This document shows, in pieces, positions 9,051-17,154 of a DNA stretch of 64,000 bases. The notes under the pieces were generated by a model. It saw only the letters and a program-made list of their open reading frames with translations, had not been told where the DNA came from and made no database searches. Position 1 is the first letter of the stretch, and each line of letters opens with the position of its first letter. Position numbers and translations under genes: made by a program. Origin of the DNA: DYRB01 sp963802205 (GTDB taxonomy: Bacteria > Pseudomonadota > Gammaproteobacteria > Chromatiales > Chromatiaceae); the NCBI GenBank assembly GCA_963802205.1, contig CAWDHW010000024.1:1-64000 (forward strand), written 5' to 3'.

Positions 9051-9606
9051 CATCTGGAAGGGCCCCGACGAGGTCGCCGCCTGCATCCGCGGCCTCGGTA
9101 CCGGGCTGACCGAACTGCTCGCCCGCCGCGGCATCGAGCGCCCGCTGATGATCGGCATCCACACCGGCGGGGTGCGCGTGGCCGAACGCCTGCACCGGGA
9201 GATCGGGCTGGCCGAACCCCTGGGTCGCCTGGACATCTCCTTCTACCGGGACGACTTCACCCGCATCGGCAGCCACCCCCAGGTGCGTCCCTCCCATCTC
9301 CCGGTCCCGCTGGATGACCGCCACCTGATCCTGGTGGACGATGTCCTCCAGACCGGACGGACCATCCGCGCCGCGCTGAACGTCCTGTTCGACTATGGCC
9401 GGCCGGCTTCGGTCCTGCTGGTGGCCCTGGTGGAGCGCGACGGCCGCGAACTCCCCATCGCCGCCGACCTGGTGGGGTTCCACGCCCGCCTGGCCCCGGG
9501 GCAACAAATCAAACTCATCGCCGAGCCGGACCTGGCCCTGGTCCTGGGTGAACTGCCCGCAGACCGCCCCCACAGAACCCGACCCGCCGGGGGGACCGGC
9601 ACATGA
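9037..9606 (+). CDS. pyrR: PyrR: pyrimidine regulator / uracil phosphoribosyltransferase
   Basis: 189 residues starting at GTG 9037, which overlaps ruvX by 14 bp. The PRPP-binding loop ILVDDVLQTGRTIRAA near residues 90-105 is diagnostic of PyrR, and IHTGGVRVAERL and FYRDDF also match. In Firmicutes PyrR binds pyr mRNA. In pseudomonads it sits, as here, directly ahead of pyrB and pyrC' and is thought to act on pyrimidine gene expression as well as having UPRTase activity. The last dozen residues are Arg/Pro/Gly-rich and poorly conserved. pyrB starts inside its stop codon (ATGA). Confidence 0.93.
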   Translation: MSNIDIWKGPDEVAACIRGLGTGLTELLARRGIERPLMIGIHTGGVRVAERLHREIGLAEPLGRLDISFYRDDFTRIGSHPQVRPSHLPVPLDDRHLILVDDVLQTGRTIRAALNVLFDYGRPASVLLVALVERDGRELPIAADLVGFHARLAPGQQIKLIAEPDLALVLGELPADRPHRTRPAGGTGT

Positions 9607-10589
9607 GCAAGCCCCTGGTCCAACTCGACCCCCACGGCAACCTCAAGCACTTCCTGACCATCGAGGGCCTGAGCCGGGACATGCTGACCGAGATCCTCGA
9701 CCGCAGCGAGGGCTTCCTTGGCGTCGCCCAGCAGGCGGTCAAGAAGGTCCCCCTGTGCCGCGGCAAAGTGGTCGCCAACCTTTTCTTCGAGAACAGTACC
9801 CGTACCCGCACCACCTTCGAGCTGGCCGCCAAGCGGCTCTCGGCGGACGTACTCAACCTCAACATCTCCACCTCTGCCACGGCCAAGGGCGAGACCCTGC
9901 TCGATACCCTGCGCAACCTCGAGGCCATGCACGTAGACATGTTTGTGGTGCGCCATGCCGACAGCGGCGCGGCCCACTTCATCGCCCGCCACGCCAACCC
10001 CCATGTCAGCGTGATCAACGCCGGTGATGGACGCCACGCCCACCCCACCCAGGGCATGCTCGACATGTTCACCATCCGGCGCCACAAGGGGGACTTCTCG
10101 CGACTGACGGTAGCCATCATCGGCGACATCCTGCACTCCCGGGTGGCACGCTCCCAGATCCAGGCCCTCAACACCCTGGGTACCGGGGAGATCCGCGTCA
10201 TAGGGCCGCGCACGCTGATTCCGGCAGGGGCCGAGTCCCTTGGCGTCAAGGTCTTCCCCGATCTGGCCGACGGACTGCGTGACGCCGATGTCATCATCCT
10301 CCTGCGTCTCCAACGCGAGCGCATGAGCGGCGCCCTGCTCCCCAGCGAGCACGAGTTCTTCAACCTGTTCGGCCTCACCGAGGCACGCCTCAAGGGCGCC
10401 AAGCCGGACGCCATCGTCATGCACCCAGGACCCATCAATCGCGGGGTGGAAATGGACTCACAGGTCGCCGATGGCCCGCGCTCTGTGATCCTGGAGCAGG
10501 TCAGCAACGGCATTGCAGTACGCATGGCGGTCATGTCCATGTGCATCGGCACCCAGAACCTCAACAGTCAGGCCAACATCGATGGCTGA
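9603..10589 (+). CDS. pyrB: Aspartate carbamoyltransferase catalytic subunit
   Basis: 328 residues. The carbamoyl-phosphate site FFENSTRTRTTFELA, the HPTQGMLDMFTI segment and the C-terminal HPGPINRGVE motif are all intact. It catalyses the committed step of pyrimidine synthesis, carbamoyl phosphate plus aspartate to carbamoyl aspartate. Its start overlaps pyrR (ATGA) and its last codons overlap the ATG of the following dihydroorotase-like gene at 10582. No pyrI regulatory gene is present. This is the Pseudomonas-type class A arrangement, in which the dihydroorotase-like partner is needed to build the holoenzyme. Confidence 0.96.
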   Translation: MSKPLVQLDPHGNLKHFLTIEGLSRDMLTEILDRSEGFLGVAQQAVKKVPLCRGKVVANLFFENSTRTRTTFELAAKRLSADVLNLNISTSATAKGETLLDTLRNLEAMHVDMFVVRHADSGAAHFIARHANPHVSVINAGDGRHAHPTQGMLDMFTIRRHKGDFSRLTVAIIGDILHSRVARSQIQALNTLGTGEIRVIGPRTLIPAGAESLGVKVFPDLADGLRDADVIILLRLQRERMSGALLPSEHEFFNLFGLTEARLKGAKPDAIVMHPGPINRGVEMDSQVADGPRSVILEQVSNGIAVRMAVMSMCIGTQNLNSQANIDG

Positions 10590-11871
10590 TCGCGACCGAA
10601 TCAGTATCCGCGGCGGGCGCCTCGTCGACCCGGCCAACGGCATCGACGCCCTGCTCGATCTGCACATCGCCGACGGCCAGGTGGTGGCCCTGGGCAACCC
10701 CCCGGCAGGCTTCGCCCCGGACCGAGTCCTCCAGGCCGACGGCCAGGTGGTCTGCCCAGGCCTGGTGGACCTGTGTGCCCGGTTGCGCGAGCCGGGGCAG
10801 GAGCACAAGGCGACCATCGCCAGCGAGACGGCCGCGGCGGCCGCGTCCGGGATCACCACCCTGTGCTGCCCGCCGGACACCAGCCCCATGGTCGATACCC
10901 CGGCGGTGGCCCAGCTCATCTATCGGACGGCCCAGCGCGGCGGCCTGGCGCGGGTGCTCGCCGCCGGTGCCCTGACCCGGCAGCTCGAAGGCCGTCAGAT
11001 CACCGAGATGGCCGCCCTCAAGCGGGCCGGCTGTCCGGTCATGAGCCAGGCGGACAGCCCCATTGCCAATACCCAGGTCCAACGCCGCGCCCTGGAGTAT
11101 GCCGCGAGTTTCGGCCTCACGGTCTTTCTGCACCCCGAGGACGCCTGGCTGCGCGAGGGGGGCTGCGTTCACGAGGGGCAGATCGGCACCCGATTGGGTC
11201 TGCCGGGCATCCCCCAGGCCGCCGAGACCGTCGCCGTGGCCCGGGACCTTGCCCTGGCGGAACAGACGGGGGCGCGCATTCACTTCCGCGGCCTGTCCAC
11301 CGGTCGCGCCGCGGAGATGTTGGCGGAGGCCCAGGGCCGTGGCGTGGCCGCCAGCGCCGATGTCAGCGCCCACCAATTGATCCTCACCGAGGCCGACGTG
11401 GACGGCTTCGACGCCGACTGCCGGGTGACCCCGCCCCTGCGCACCTTAGAGGACCGCGAGGCCCTGCGTCGGGCCCTGGCGACAGGGACCATCGCTGCCG
11501 TCTGCTCCGATCACCAGCCCCACGAACCGGACGCCAAGCTGGCCCCCTTCCCGGCCGCGGCCCCGGGAATCTCCGGCATCGAGACCCTGCTCCCTTTGGT
11601 CCTGGGGCTGGTAGCGGACGGGGTGCTGGGGCTCGAGGCCGCCATCGCGCGCCTCACCTGGGGACCGGCGACCATCCTCGGCCTGCCCCTGGGCCGATTG
11701 GACGTCGGGCGCAGCGCGGATGTCTGCATCTTCGACCCGGACGCGCCCTGGACCCTGACAGAGGCGTCCATGGTCAGCCGCGGGCACAACAGCCCCTTCC
11801 TTGGGCGACCCTTGCGCGGCCGGGTGACCTGGACCCTACTCCAGGGCCGCGTGGTCTTTGCCGCGATGTAG
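10582..11871 (+). CDS. pyrC': Dihydroorotase-like PyrC' (probably catalytically inactive, ATCase partner)
   Basis: 429 residues from ATG 10582, overlapping the end of pyrB by 8 bp. The overall fold matches type I dihydroorotase (ISIRGGRLVDPANG, VTPPLRTLEDREAL, SDHQPHEP). The metal-binding HxH that normally follows PGLVDL is replaced, reading PGLVDLCARLREPG. The histidine normally in the HVST motif is also lost (FRGLSTG). Such degenerate homologues in Pseudomonas (PyrC' or PyrX) have no dihydroorotase activity but are required for aspartate carbamoyltransferase assembly. That role is inferred here from the lost ligands and the tight coupling to pyrB. An active dihydroorotase should be encoded elsewhere. 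Confidence 0.88.
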   Translation: MADRDRISIRGGRLVDPANGIDALLDLHIADGQVVALGNPPAGFAPDRVLQADGQVVCPGLVDLCARLREPGQEHKATIASETAAAAASGITTLCCPPDTSPMVDTPAVAQLIYRTAQRGGLARVLAAGALTRQLEGRQITEMAALKRAGCPVMSQADSPIANTQVQRRALEYAASFGLTVFLHPEDAWLREGGCVHEGQIGTRLGLPGIPQAAETVAVARDLALAEQTGARIHFRGLSTGRAAEMLAEAQGRGVAASADVSAHQLILTEADVDGFDADCRVTPPLRTLEDREALRRALATGTIAAVCSDHQPHEPDAKLAPFPAAAPGISGIETLLPLVLGLVADGVLGLEAAIARLTWGPATILGLPLGRLDVGRSADVCIFDPDAPWTLTEASMVSRGHNSPFLGRPLRGRVTWTLLQGRVVFAAM

Positions 11872-11922
11872 GTGCGAATGTATTCGCACCGGAGCCCCTG
11901 ACGATGCGAATACATTCGCACC
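11871..11922. repeat. REP-like pair of inverted palindromes
   Basis: The first element, GGTGCGAAT-GT-ATTCGCACC (11871-11890), is a perfect 9-bp inverted repeat with a 2-base loop. The second (11903-11922) is its reverse complement with one mismatch (GATGCGAATACATTCGCACC). The two are 12 bp apart, so the pair can fold as two small hairpins or one long one. The first base lies in the pyrC' stop codon. The pattern resembles REP/BIME elements and may attenuate transcription or stabilise mRNA between pyrC' and pyrK. Confidence 0.75.
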
Positions 11923-11950
11923 CACAACCGGACCAACCGGCGAATCCAGG

Positions 11951-12856
11951 ATGAACAACCAAACAGCCCTCCATCAGCCCCAGCGCAACACCCTGTTCCT
12001 GGAAGATGCCCTGGTCTTGAGCCATGTCGCCCACCCAGGCGACCAGCATTTACTGCGCGTCCAGGCCCCGGAGTGTGCCGCCAAGGCCCTGCCGGGATCC
12101 TTCGTCCACCTGCGCTGCGACCCGCAACTGCCCATGCGCCGGCCCATTTCCATCATGCGGGTGGGCCGACAGGAGGGCTGGGTGGACCTGCTCTACAAGG
12201 CCGTCGGCGAGGGCACCCGGCTCCTGGCCCGGCGCCAACCCGGGGAGACCATCAGCACCCTGGGTCCCATAGGCCGGCCCTTCGAGGTCCATCCAGAACG
12301 CCCGCGGCCCCTGCTCATCGGCGGCGGCGTGGGTATGCCACCCATGATCTTCCTCGCCGAGTCCCTGCGCCCCACGGGGGGCGAGGCCCAGGGGACCACG
12401 CCGCTGGCGATCCTCGGCTCCGAGGTCCCGTTCCCCTTCCCGGCGCGACCCTCCCAACACCTGGTCCCCGGGCTCCCGGCTGGGACCATCGCCGCCATGC
12501 CCCTGCTCGACGACTGGGGCATCCCCAGTCGGCTGGCGAGCCTTCAAGGCTACCCAGGGTGTTTCGAAGGTTATGTGACGGACCTGGCGCGGTACTGGTT
12601 GGAGGGCCTGGACACGGCGGCCCGCGCCGAGGTGGAGGTCTTCGCCTGCGGCCCCCACCCGATGCTGAAGGCGGTGGCACGCCTGGCCCGCGACTTCGAC
12701 CTGCCCTGCCAGGTCTCGCTGGAGGAATACATGGCCTGCGCCGTGGGCGGCTGCGCCGGTTGTGTGGTTCCGATCAACACCCGCCAGGGTGTGGCCATGA
12801 AGCGGGTCTGCGTGGACGGCCCCGTCTTCGACGCCTACCAGGTCTTCAGCGGGTAG
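11951..12856 (+). CDS. pyrK: Dihydroorotate dehydrogenase electron transfer subunit (PyrK-like)
   Basis: 301 residues from ATG 11951. The ferredoxin-reductase-like FAD domain comes first (RRPISIMRV), then a nucleotide-binding domain with GGGVGMPPMIFLAE. A C-terminal [2Fe-2S] site has the spacing of PyrK, with CAVGGCAGC followed by a fourth Cys in RVCVDGPVFDA. PyrK passes electrons from the class 1B dihydroorotate dehydrogenase PyrDb to NAD+. Most Gammaproteobacteria use the quinone-linked class 2 enzyme, so a PyrK is notable. No pyrD is in the window. It follows pyrC' across an 80-bp gap containing the REP-like pair and converges on nrdA. A different flavin reductase role is possible, but the cysteine pattern favours PyrK. 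Confidence 0.85.
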   Translation: MNNQTALHQPQRNTLFLEDALVLSHVAHPGDQHLLRVQAPECAAKALPGSFVHLRCDPQLPMRRPISIMRVGRQEGWVDLLYKAVGEGTRLLARRQPGETISTLGPIGRPFEVHPERPRPLLIGGGVGMPPMIFLAESLRPTGGEAQGTTPLAILGSEVPFPFPARPSQHLVPGLPAGTIAAMPLLDDWGIPSRLASLQGYPGCFEGYVTDLARYWLEGLDTAARAEVEVFACGPHPMLKAVARLARDFDLPCQVSLEEYMACAVGGCAGCVVPINTRQGVAMKRVCVDGPVFDAYQVFSG

Positions 12857-13004
12857 GGTAGATTAGACGCTCGACCCGAAGTGCTGTCGCGGTCACGCTC
12901 CTCTCCCAGAAGCCTGGGGCTGTCGGTCGGCCGGATATACGTAGCCTACCTTAACGGCACGGCGTCGGATTATGGCCTTCCTTGGCCAAACCCGCGCTAC
13001 GACC

Positions 13005-15929
13005 CTATTGGCAAGCCTCACACTCCGGGTCGAGGATAGAACAGGCCTTAGGCGCCGCCGAATCCCCTCCCCCATTCCCCTTATCCAACGAGATATAGCT
13101 CCCCCCTACCGCGCTGAGCCGATTGGCCCTGGTGTCGTCGGACATGGTGGACTTCTCCACGTGGGTGGCACCCATGGACCTCAGGTAGTAGGTGGTCTTG
13201 AGCCCCCGCACCCAGGCGAGCTTGTAGAGGTTGTCGAGCTTCTTGCCGTTGGGCTCGCTCATGTACAGGTTCAGGCTCTGGGCCTGGTCGAGCCACTTCT
13301 GGCGACGGCTTCCGGCCTCCACCAGCCAGCGGGGATCGACCTCGAAGGCCGTTGCGTAAAGCGGCTTGAGATCGGCGGGGACACGGTCGATCTGCTGCAC
13401 AGAGCCATCATAGTACTTGAGGTCATTGACCATGACCGCATCCCAGAGCCCACGACCCTTGAGTTCCCGGACCAGGTAGGGATTGACCACGGTGAACTCG
13501 CCGGAGAGATTCGACTTGACGAACAGGTTCTGGTAGGTCGGTTCGATGGACTGGCTCACCCCCACGATGTTGCTGATGGTAGCGGTGGGGGCTATGGCCA
13601 TGCAGTTGGAATTGCGCATGCCGACGGTCTTGACCCGCTCGCGCAGGGACTCCCAATCCAGGGTGCTGCCGGTGTCCATCTGGAGGTAGCCACCACGGCC
13701 CTCTTCGAGCAGGCGGATGGAGTCCAGGGGCAGGATACCGCGGCTCCACAGGGAGCCATCGAAGCTGTGGTAGCGCCCGCGCTCCTCGGCCAGGTCGGTG
13801 CTTGCCTGGATGGCGTAGTAGCTCACCGCCTCCATGCTCAGGTCTGCAAAGTCCACGGCCTCCTGGCTGGAGTAGGCAATGCGCTGCTCATAGAGGGCGT
13901 CCTGGAAGCCCATGATGCCAAGCCCCACAGGGCGGTGGCGGAGATTGGACTTGCGCGCCTGGGGGACGTTGTAGAAGTTGTAGTCGATGACGTTGTCGAG
14001 CATGCGCATGGCGGTGGTGACCGTGCGCTTGAGCTTGGGGTGGTCGATGCCGTCAGGACCGACGTGGGCGGCCAGGTTGACCGACCCGAGGTTGCAGACC
14101 GCGATCTCTAAGTCATTGGTATGCAGGGTAATCTCAGTGCACAAGTTGGAACTGTGCACAGTCCCCATGTGCTGGTTGGTATAGCGCAGGTTGCAGGGGT
14201 CTTTGAAGGCGATCCAGGGGTGGCCGGTCTCGAACAGCATGGCGAGCATCTTACGCCACAGGTCCACGGCCTTGAGCCTCTTGCTGACCCTCATCTCGCC
14301 GCGTTCGGCGCGGGCCTCATAGGCGGTATAGGCGGCCTCGAATCCCTGGCCGGTGAGGTCGTGCAGGTCCGGGGTCTCGTCCGGGGAGAACAGGGTCCAG
14401 TCGCCGTCCTCGGCCACCCGCTTCATGAACAGGTCGGGGACCCAGTTGGCGGTATTCATGTCGTGGGTACGGCGGCGGTCGTCGCCGGTGTTCTTGCGCA
14501 GTTCCAAGAACTCCTCGATATCGACGTGCCAGGTCTCCAGGTAGGCGCAGACCGCTCCTTTTCTTTTGCCACCCTGGTTCACGGCGACGGCCGTGTCATT
14601 TGTCACCTTTAAGAAGGGGACCACACCCTGACTCCGCCCATTGGTCCCCTTGATGTGGGCCCCCATGCCGCGCACCCGGGTCCAGTCGTTGCCCAGACCC
14701 CCGGCAAACTTCGACAGCAGGGCATTGTCCTTGATGGCCCCGTAGATGCCGTCCAGGTCGTCCGGGACCGTGGTGAGATAACAGGAGCTGAGCTGGGGCC
14801 GGAGTGTCCCAGAGTTGAACAGGGTCGGCGTCGAGGACATGAAGCGGAAGCCCGAGAGCAGCTCGTAGAACTCGATGGCCCGTTCCTCGCGGTCGATCTC
14901 GTTGATGGCCAGGCCCATGGCCACCCGCATGAAGAAGGCCTGGGGCAGCTCGAAGCGGGTACCCCCGGCGGTATGGATGAAGTAGCGGTCGTAGAGGGTC
15001 TGAAGTCCCAGGTAGGTGAATTGAAGGTCGCGCTCCGGCTTGAGGGCCGCGCCCAGGCGAGCCAGGTCGTACTGACCCAGACGCCGGTCCAAATGCTCCA
15101 GGTCCCCGGCGCGGCGAATGTAGGCGCTGAAATAGTCGCCATAGCGGTCGGCCAGGTCGGCCTGGGTCTCGACCCCCTGGCCCAAGTCCAGGAAACCCAG
15201 GGCCTCGCGGCGCAGCAGGTCCAGAAGCAGGCGGGCGGCCACCTGGCTGTAGGCCGGGTCCTTTTCGATCATGGCCCTGGCGGACATGACCAGTGCCTGG
15301 CCGACGTCGGCCTCGCGCACCCCATCGAAGAGGTTGCGGCAGGTGTCATTGAGGATGGCCTGCGCGTCTACCCCGGGGAGCTCCCGACATGCCTCGTCCA
15401 CCAACCGACGCATACGTTCCACGTCCAGGGGATGGGTGCTACCGTCGGGGAGGGTGACGTTGAGCCGATGTTCCGGCGGGACCGCCTCGGTCGCCGTAGC
15501 CTTCTGGGCGCGCTCCCTGGCGCGCTCATCGCGGTAGATGACATAGTCGCGGGCGACCTTATGCTCGCCGGCGCGCATCAGGGCCAGCTCGACCTGGTCC
15601 TGGATGTCCTCGATGTGGACCGTGCCACCGCCGGGCAACCGCCGGGTAAGTGCCCCGACCACTTGCTCCGTCAGGGTCCGCACCCGGTCGTGAACGCGCG
15701 TCGAGGCCGCGGCGCTCCCCCCCTCCACTGCCAGGAAGGCCTTGGTCAGGGCCACCATGATCTTGTTGGCATCGAAGTGGGTGACCTTGCCATTGCGGCG
15801 GATGACCTGGACCTTGCCCGGGGCATGGGCCTCGATTTCCCCCCGGGGGAGCGCAGAACCGGCTGGCGCTGTTGGCGCGACGGTAACCGGCTGGTGTGGG
15901 GCAGTGGCGGACGGCGCTTCGCTGGACAT
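13005..15929 (-). CDS. nrdA: Class I ribonucleoside-diphosphate reductase, alpha subunit
   Basis: 974 residues. Two N-terminal ATP-cone regulatory modules are visible, the first at about 40-130 (VIRRNGKVTHFDANKI) and the second, more divergent, at about 150-230. The catalytic barrel follows, with SSCYL, the finger-loop region NLCTEI, and the thiol-radical machinery. The C-terminus ends in a Cys pair (CSILDPECEACQ) that is reduced by thioredoxin-type donors. Length and the double cone match P. aeruginosa NrdA. It reduces ribonucleoside diphosphates to deoxy forms and needs an NrdB radical subunit, which is not in this window. The first about 25 residues are low complexity and the start could be slightly later. 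Its promoter carries two NrdR boxes. Confidence 0.96.
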   Translation of the reverse strand: MSSEAPSATAPHQPVTVAPTAPAGSALPRGEIEAHAPGKVQVIRRNGKVTHFDANKIMVALTKAFLAVEGGSAAASTRVHDRVRTLTEQVVGALTRRLPGGGTVHIEDIQDQVELALMRAGEHKVARDYVIYRDERARERAQKATATEAVPPEHRLNVTLPDGSTHPLDVERMRRLVDEACRELPGVDAQAILNDTCRNLFDGVREADVGQALVMSARAMIEKDPAYSQVAARLLLDLLRREALGFLDLGQGVETQADLADRYGDYFSAYIRRAGDLEHLDRRLGQYDLARLGAALKPERDLQFTYLGLQTLYDRYFIHTAGGTRFELPQAFFMRVAMGLAINEIDREERAIEFYELLSGFRFMSSTPTLFNSGTLRPQLSSCYLTTVPDDLDGIYGAIKDNALLSKFAGGLGNDWTRVRGMGAHIKGTNGRSQGVVPFLKVTNDTAVAVNQGGKRKGAVCAYLETWHVDIEEFLELRKNTGDDRRRTHDMNTANWVPDLFMKRVAEDGDWTLFSPDETPDLHDLTGQGFEAAYTAYEARAERGEMRVSKRLKAVDLWRKMLAMLFETGHPWIAFKDPCNLRYTNQHMGTVHSSNLCTEITLHTNDLEIAVCNLGSVNLAAHVGPDGIDHPKLKRTVTTAMRMLDNVIDYNFYNVPQARKSNLRHRPVGLGIMGFQDALYEQRIAYSSQEAVDFADLSMEAVSYYAIQASTDLAEERGRYHSFDGSLWSRGILPLDSIRLLEEGRGGYLQMDTGSTLDWESLRERVKTVGMRNSNCMAIAPTATISNIVGVSQSIEPTYQNLFVKSNLSGEFTVVNPYLVRELKGRGLWDAVMVNDLKYYDGSVQQIDRVPADLKPLYATAFEVDPRWLVEAGSRRQKWLDQAQSLNLYMSEPNGKKLDNLYKLAWVRGLKTTYYLRSMGATHVEKSTMSDDTRANRLSAVGGSYISLDKGNGGGDSAAPKACSILDPECEACQ

Positions 15930-16007
15930 GGTTCCTCCCGGGGCGGCTGATGTTCTTCTCTAAAGTTCGGCAGAGTTGCCCACAGGCGGAGACCTGCGTG
16001 GGCGGAG

Positions 16008-16055
16008 ACACAATATATGTGGTCACTTTTCAATGTCAACCACAAGATATTGTGT
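16008..16055 (-). promoter_or_regulatory. nrdA promoter with two NrdR boxes
   Basis: Two 16-bp NrdR-type boxes, ACACAATATATGTGGT (16008-16023) and CCACAAGATATTGTGT (16040-16055), have centres 32 bp apart (three helical turns), the usual spacing. On the minus strand TTGACA (16034-16039, as TGTCAA on plus) and TATATT (16012-16017) form a -35/-10 pair with a 16-bp spacer. The downstream box covers the -10, and the other lies just upstream of the -35. NrdR loaded with (d)ATP would therefore block polymerase. The nrdA ATG is about 75 bp further on. Confidence 0.88.
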
Positions 16056-16529
16056 ATAACCCCCGGAGAACTTGGGCACAAGCTGTGCATAGACTGTGGA
16101 TAACCGACACAGGGACAGCCCCCTCAGGACGGCTGACGGCAGGCTCCCACTGGGCCTGTGGGCAGTCGAGGCGGTGGGTTGTTGGGCTGGGCATCGCCTG
16201 CGGCCAACGGGGCAGAGAAAGACAGAAAGGCTAAGTGCCCGGCTCCGATCACCCTACGAACGCCGAATTGGCGGGGCTGTTGCCGGGCTGAGCCTTTGCT
16301 CCTTGCCCAATTTGACGCGGCGAACTGCCGGCCCATGCGGTCGAAGGGACTGATGCGAACGACGTCCGGCACCACGGGGCTCTGCCCCAATTCTCCAGCA
16401 CTGCGTGGAACTTGAATGACCTTGTTCGCCCCGACGCCGGACTGGGCTAAGGTCACTTTACGCACGATGTGGCGCCACCACTCCATCGCACCCTGCCCCG
16501 CCGCCGCGCATGCCAGGCAGGCTCGGAGT
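16056..16529. other. Intergenic stretch without a recognisable gene
   Basis: Nearly 480 bases between the nrdA promoter and the 3' end of the atpD remnant. Open frames exist on both strands, but none gives a recognisable protein or a good ribosome site. Minus-strand transcripts from the ATPase operon would end here, and nrdA is transcribed away from it. I see no strong hairpin with a T-tract. Confidence 0.5.
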
Positions 16530-17145
16530 TCAACCCCCGGTGCGCCGCACCCGCACCGCCTCCTCCCGCTCCAGTTCCTCCAGGGCGGTGTCGATGGCGG
16601 ACAGGGTGCTATCGATCTCCGGGAGCAGCACGTCCTCCATGGCCCGCGCCCGGCGGGCGGTGCGGGCATATTCCGCACGCAGGCGCTCCAGGTTGGCGAC
16701 CAGATCCGCCAGGCGCAACGAGCGGGGGATCAGGCGATGGAAGGCATCGCGGCAGGCGTCGCCCTCGGGGCTGCGGTCCGGGGCCTGGGGCGGCTCGGCG
16801 CCCGCCCCTTTGACCTCGGGCCAGAGGGTCTCCTGCACCCGGACGCCGAGGACCGAGCGCTCCTGCACGCTGGATCTCCCCCTGGATCGGCACGGCCGCG
16901 GGATACAGGCTCAGACCTTCCAGCCCGTGCCGGGTGACGGCGGCGCGCAGGGCCTGACCGGCGGCGGCATAGTCGGCGCGAAAGGCGGCCAGCTCCCTGG
17001 TATGAACCGCGAGGGTGGCGAGGATCTCGGCGGCGAGAATGAGCCGCTTCTCGTCGAGGAAGTGGTAACCCTCCTGCATCCCGACGCGCTCCTCCTTGAG
17101 TTCCAGGAAGGCACTGCGGGTTGGGATGACCTCACGCTCGGACAT
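16530..17145 (-). pseudogene. atpD: V/A-type ATPase subunit D (frameshifted)
   Basis: The reading starts well at 17145 (MSEREVIPTRSAFLELKE), a good match to subunit D, the central rotor shaft coupling the A3B3 head to the membrane ring. Near 16877 the frame is lost: one extra base (a C in the coding strand after GAGATCCAG) separates the N-terminal part from a C-terminal part in the next frame (QERSVLGVRVQETLWPEV to the stop at 16530). Removing that base gives 204 residues, normal for the family. The protein is long paired helices with a short beta segment in the middle, where the shift lies. It is last in the left ATPase operon, 9 bp after atpB, and is the only D gene in the window. A sequencing insertion is possible. 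Confidence 0.85.
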
Positions 17146-17154
17146 GAAGCCCCC

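Noticed and set aside
14655..15950. 431-residue plus-strand frame opposite nrdA
   Set aside because: Shadow of a strongly conserved gene; no domain-like pattern and no ribosome site.
16124..16529. Minus-strand frame continuing past atpD
   Set aside because: The protein has no recognisable features, and the corrected atpD stops at 16530.
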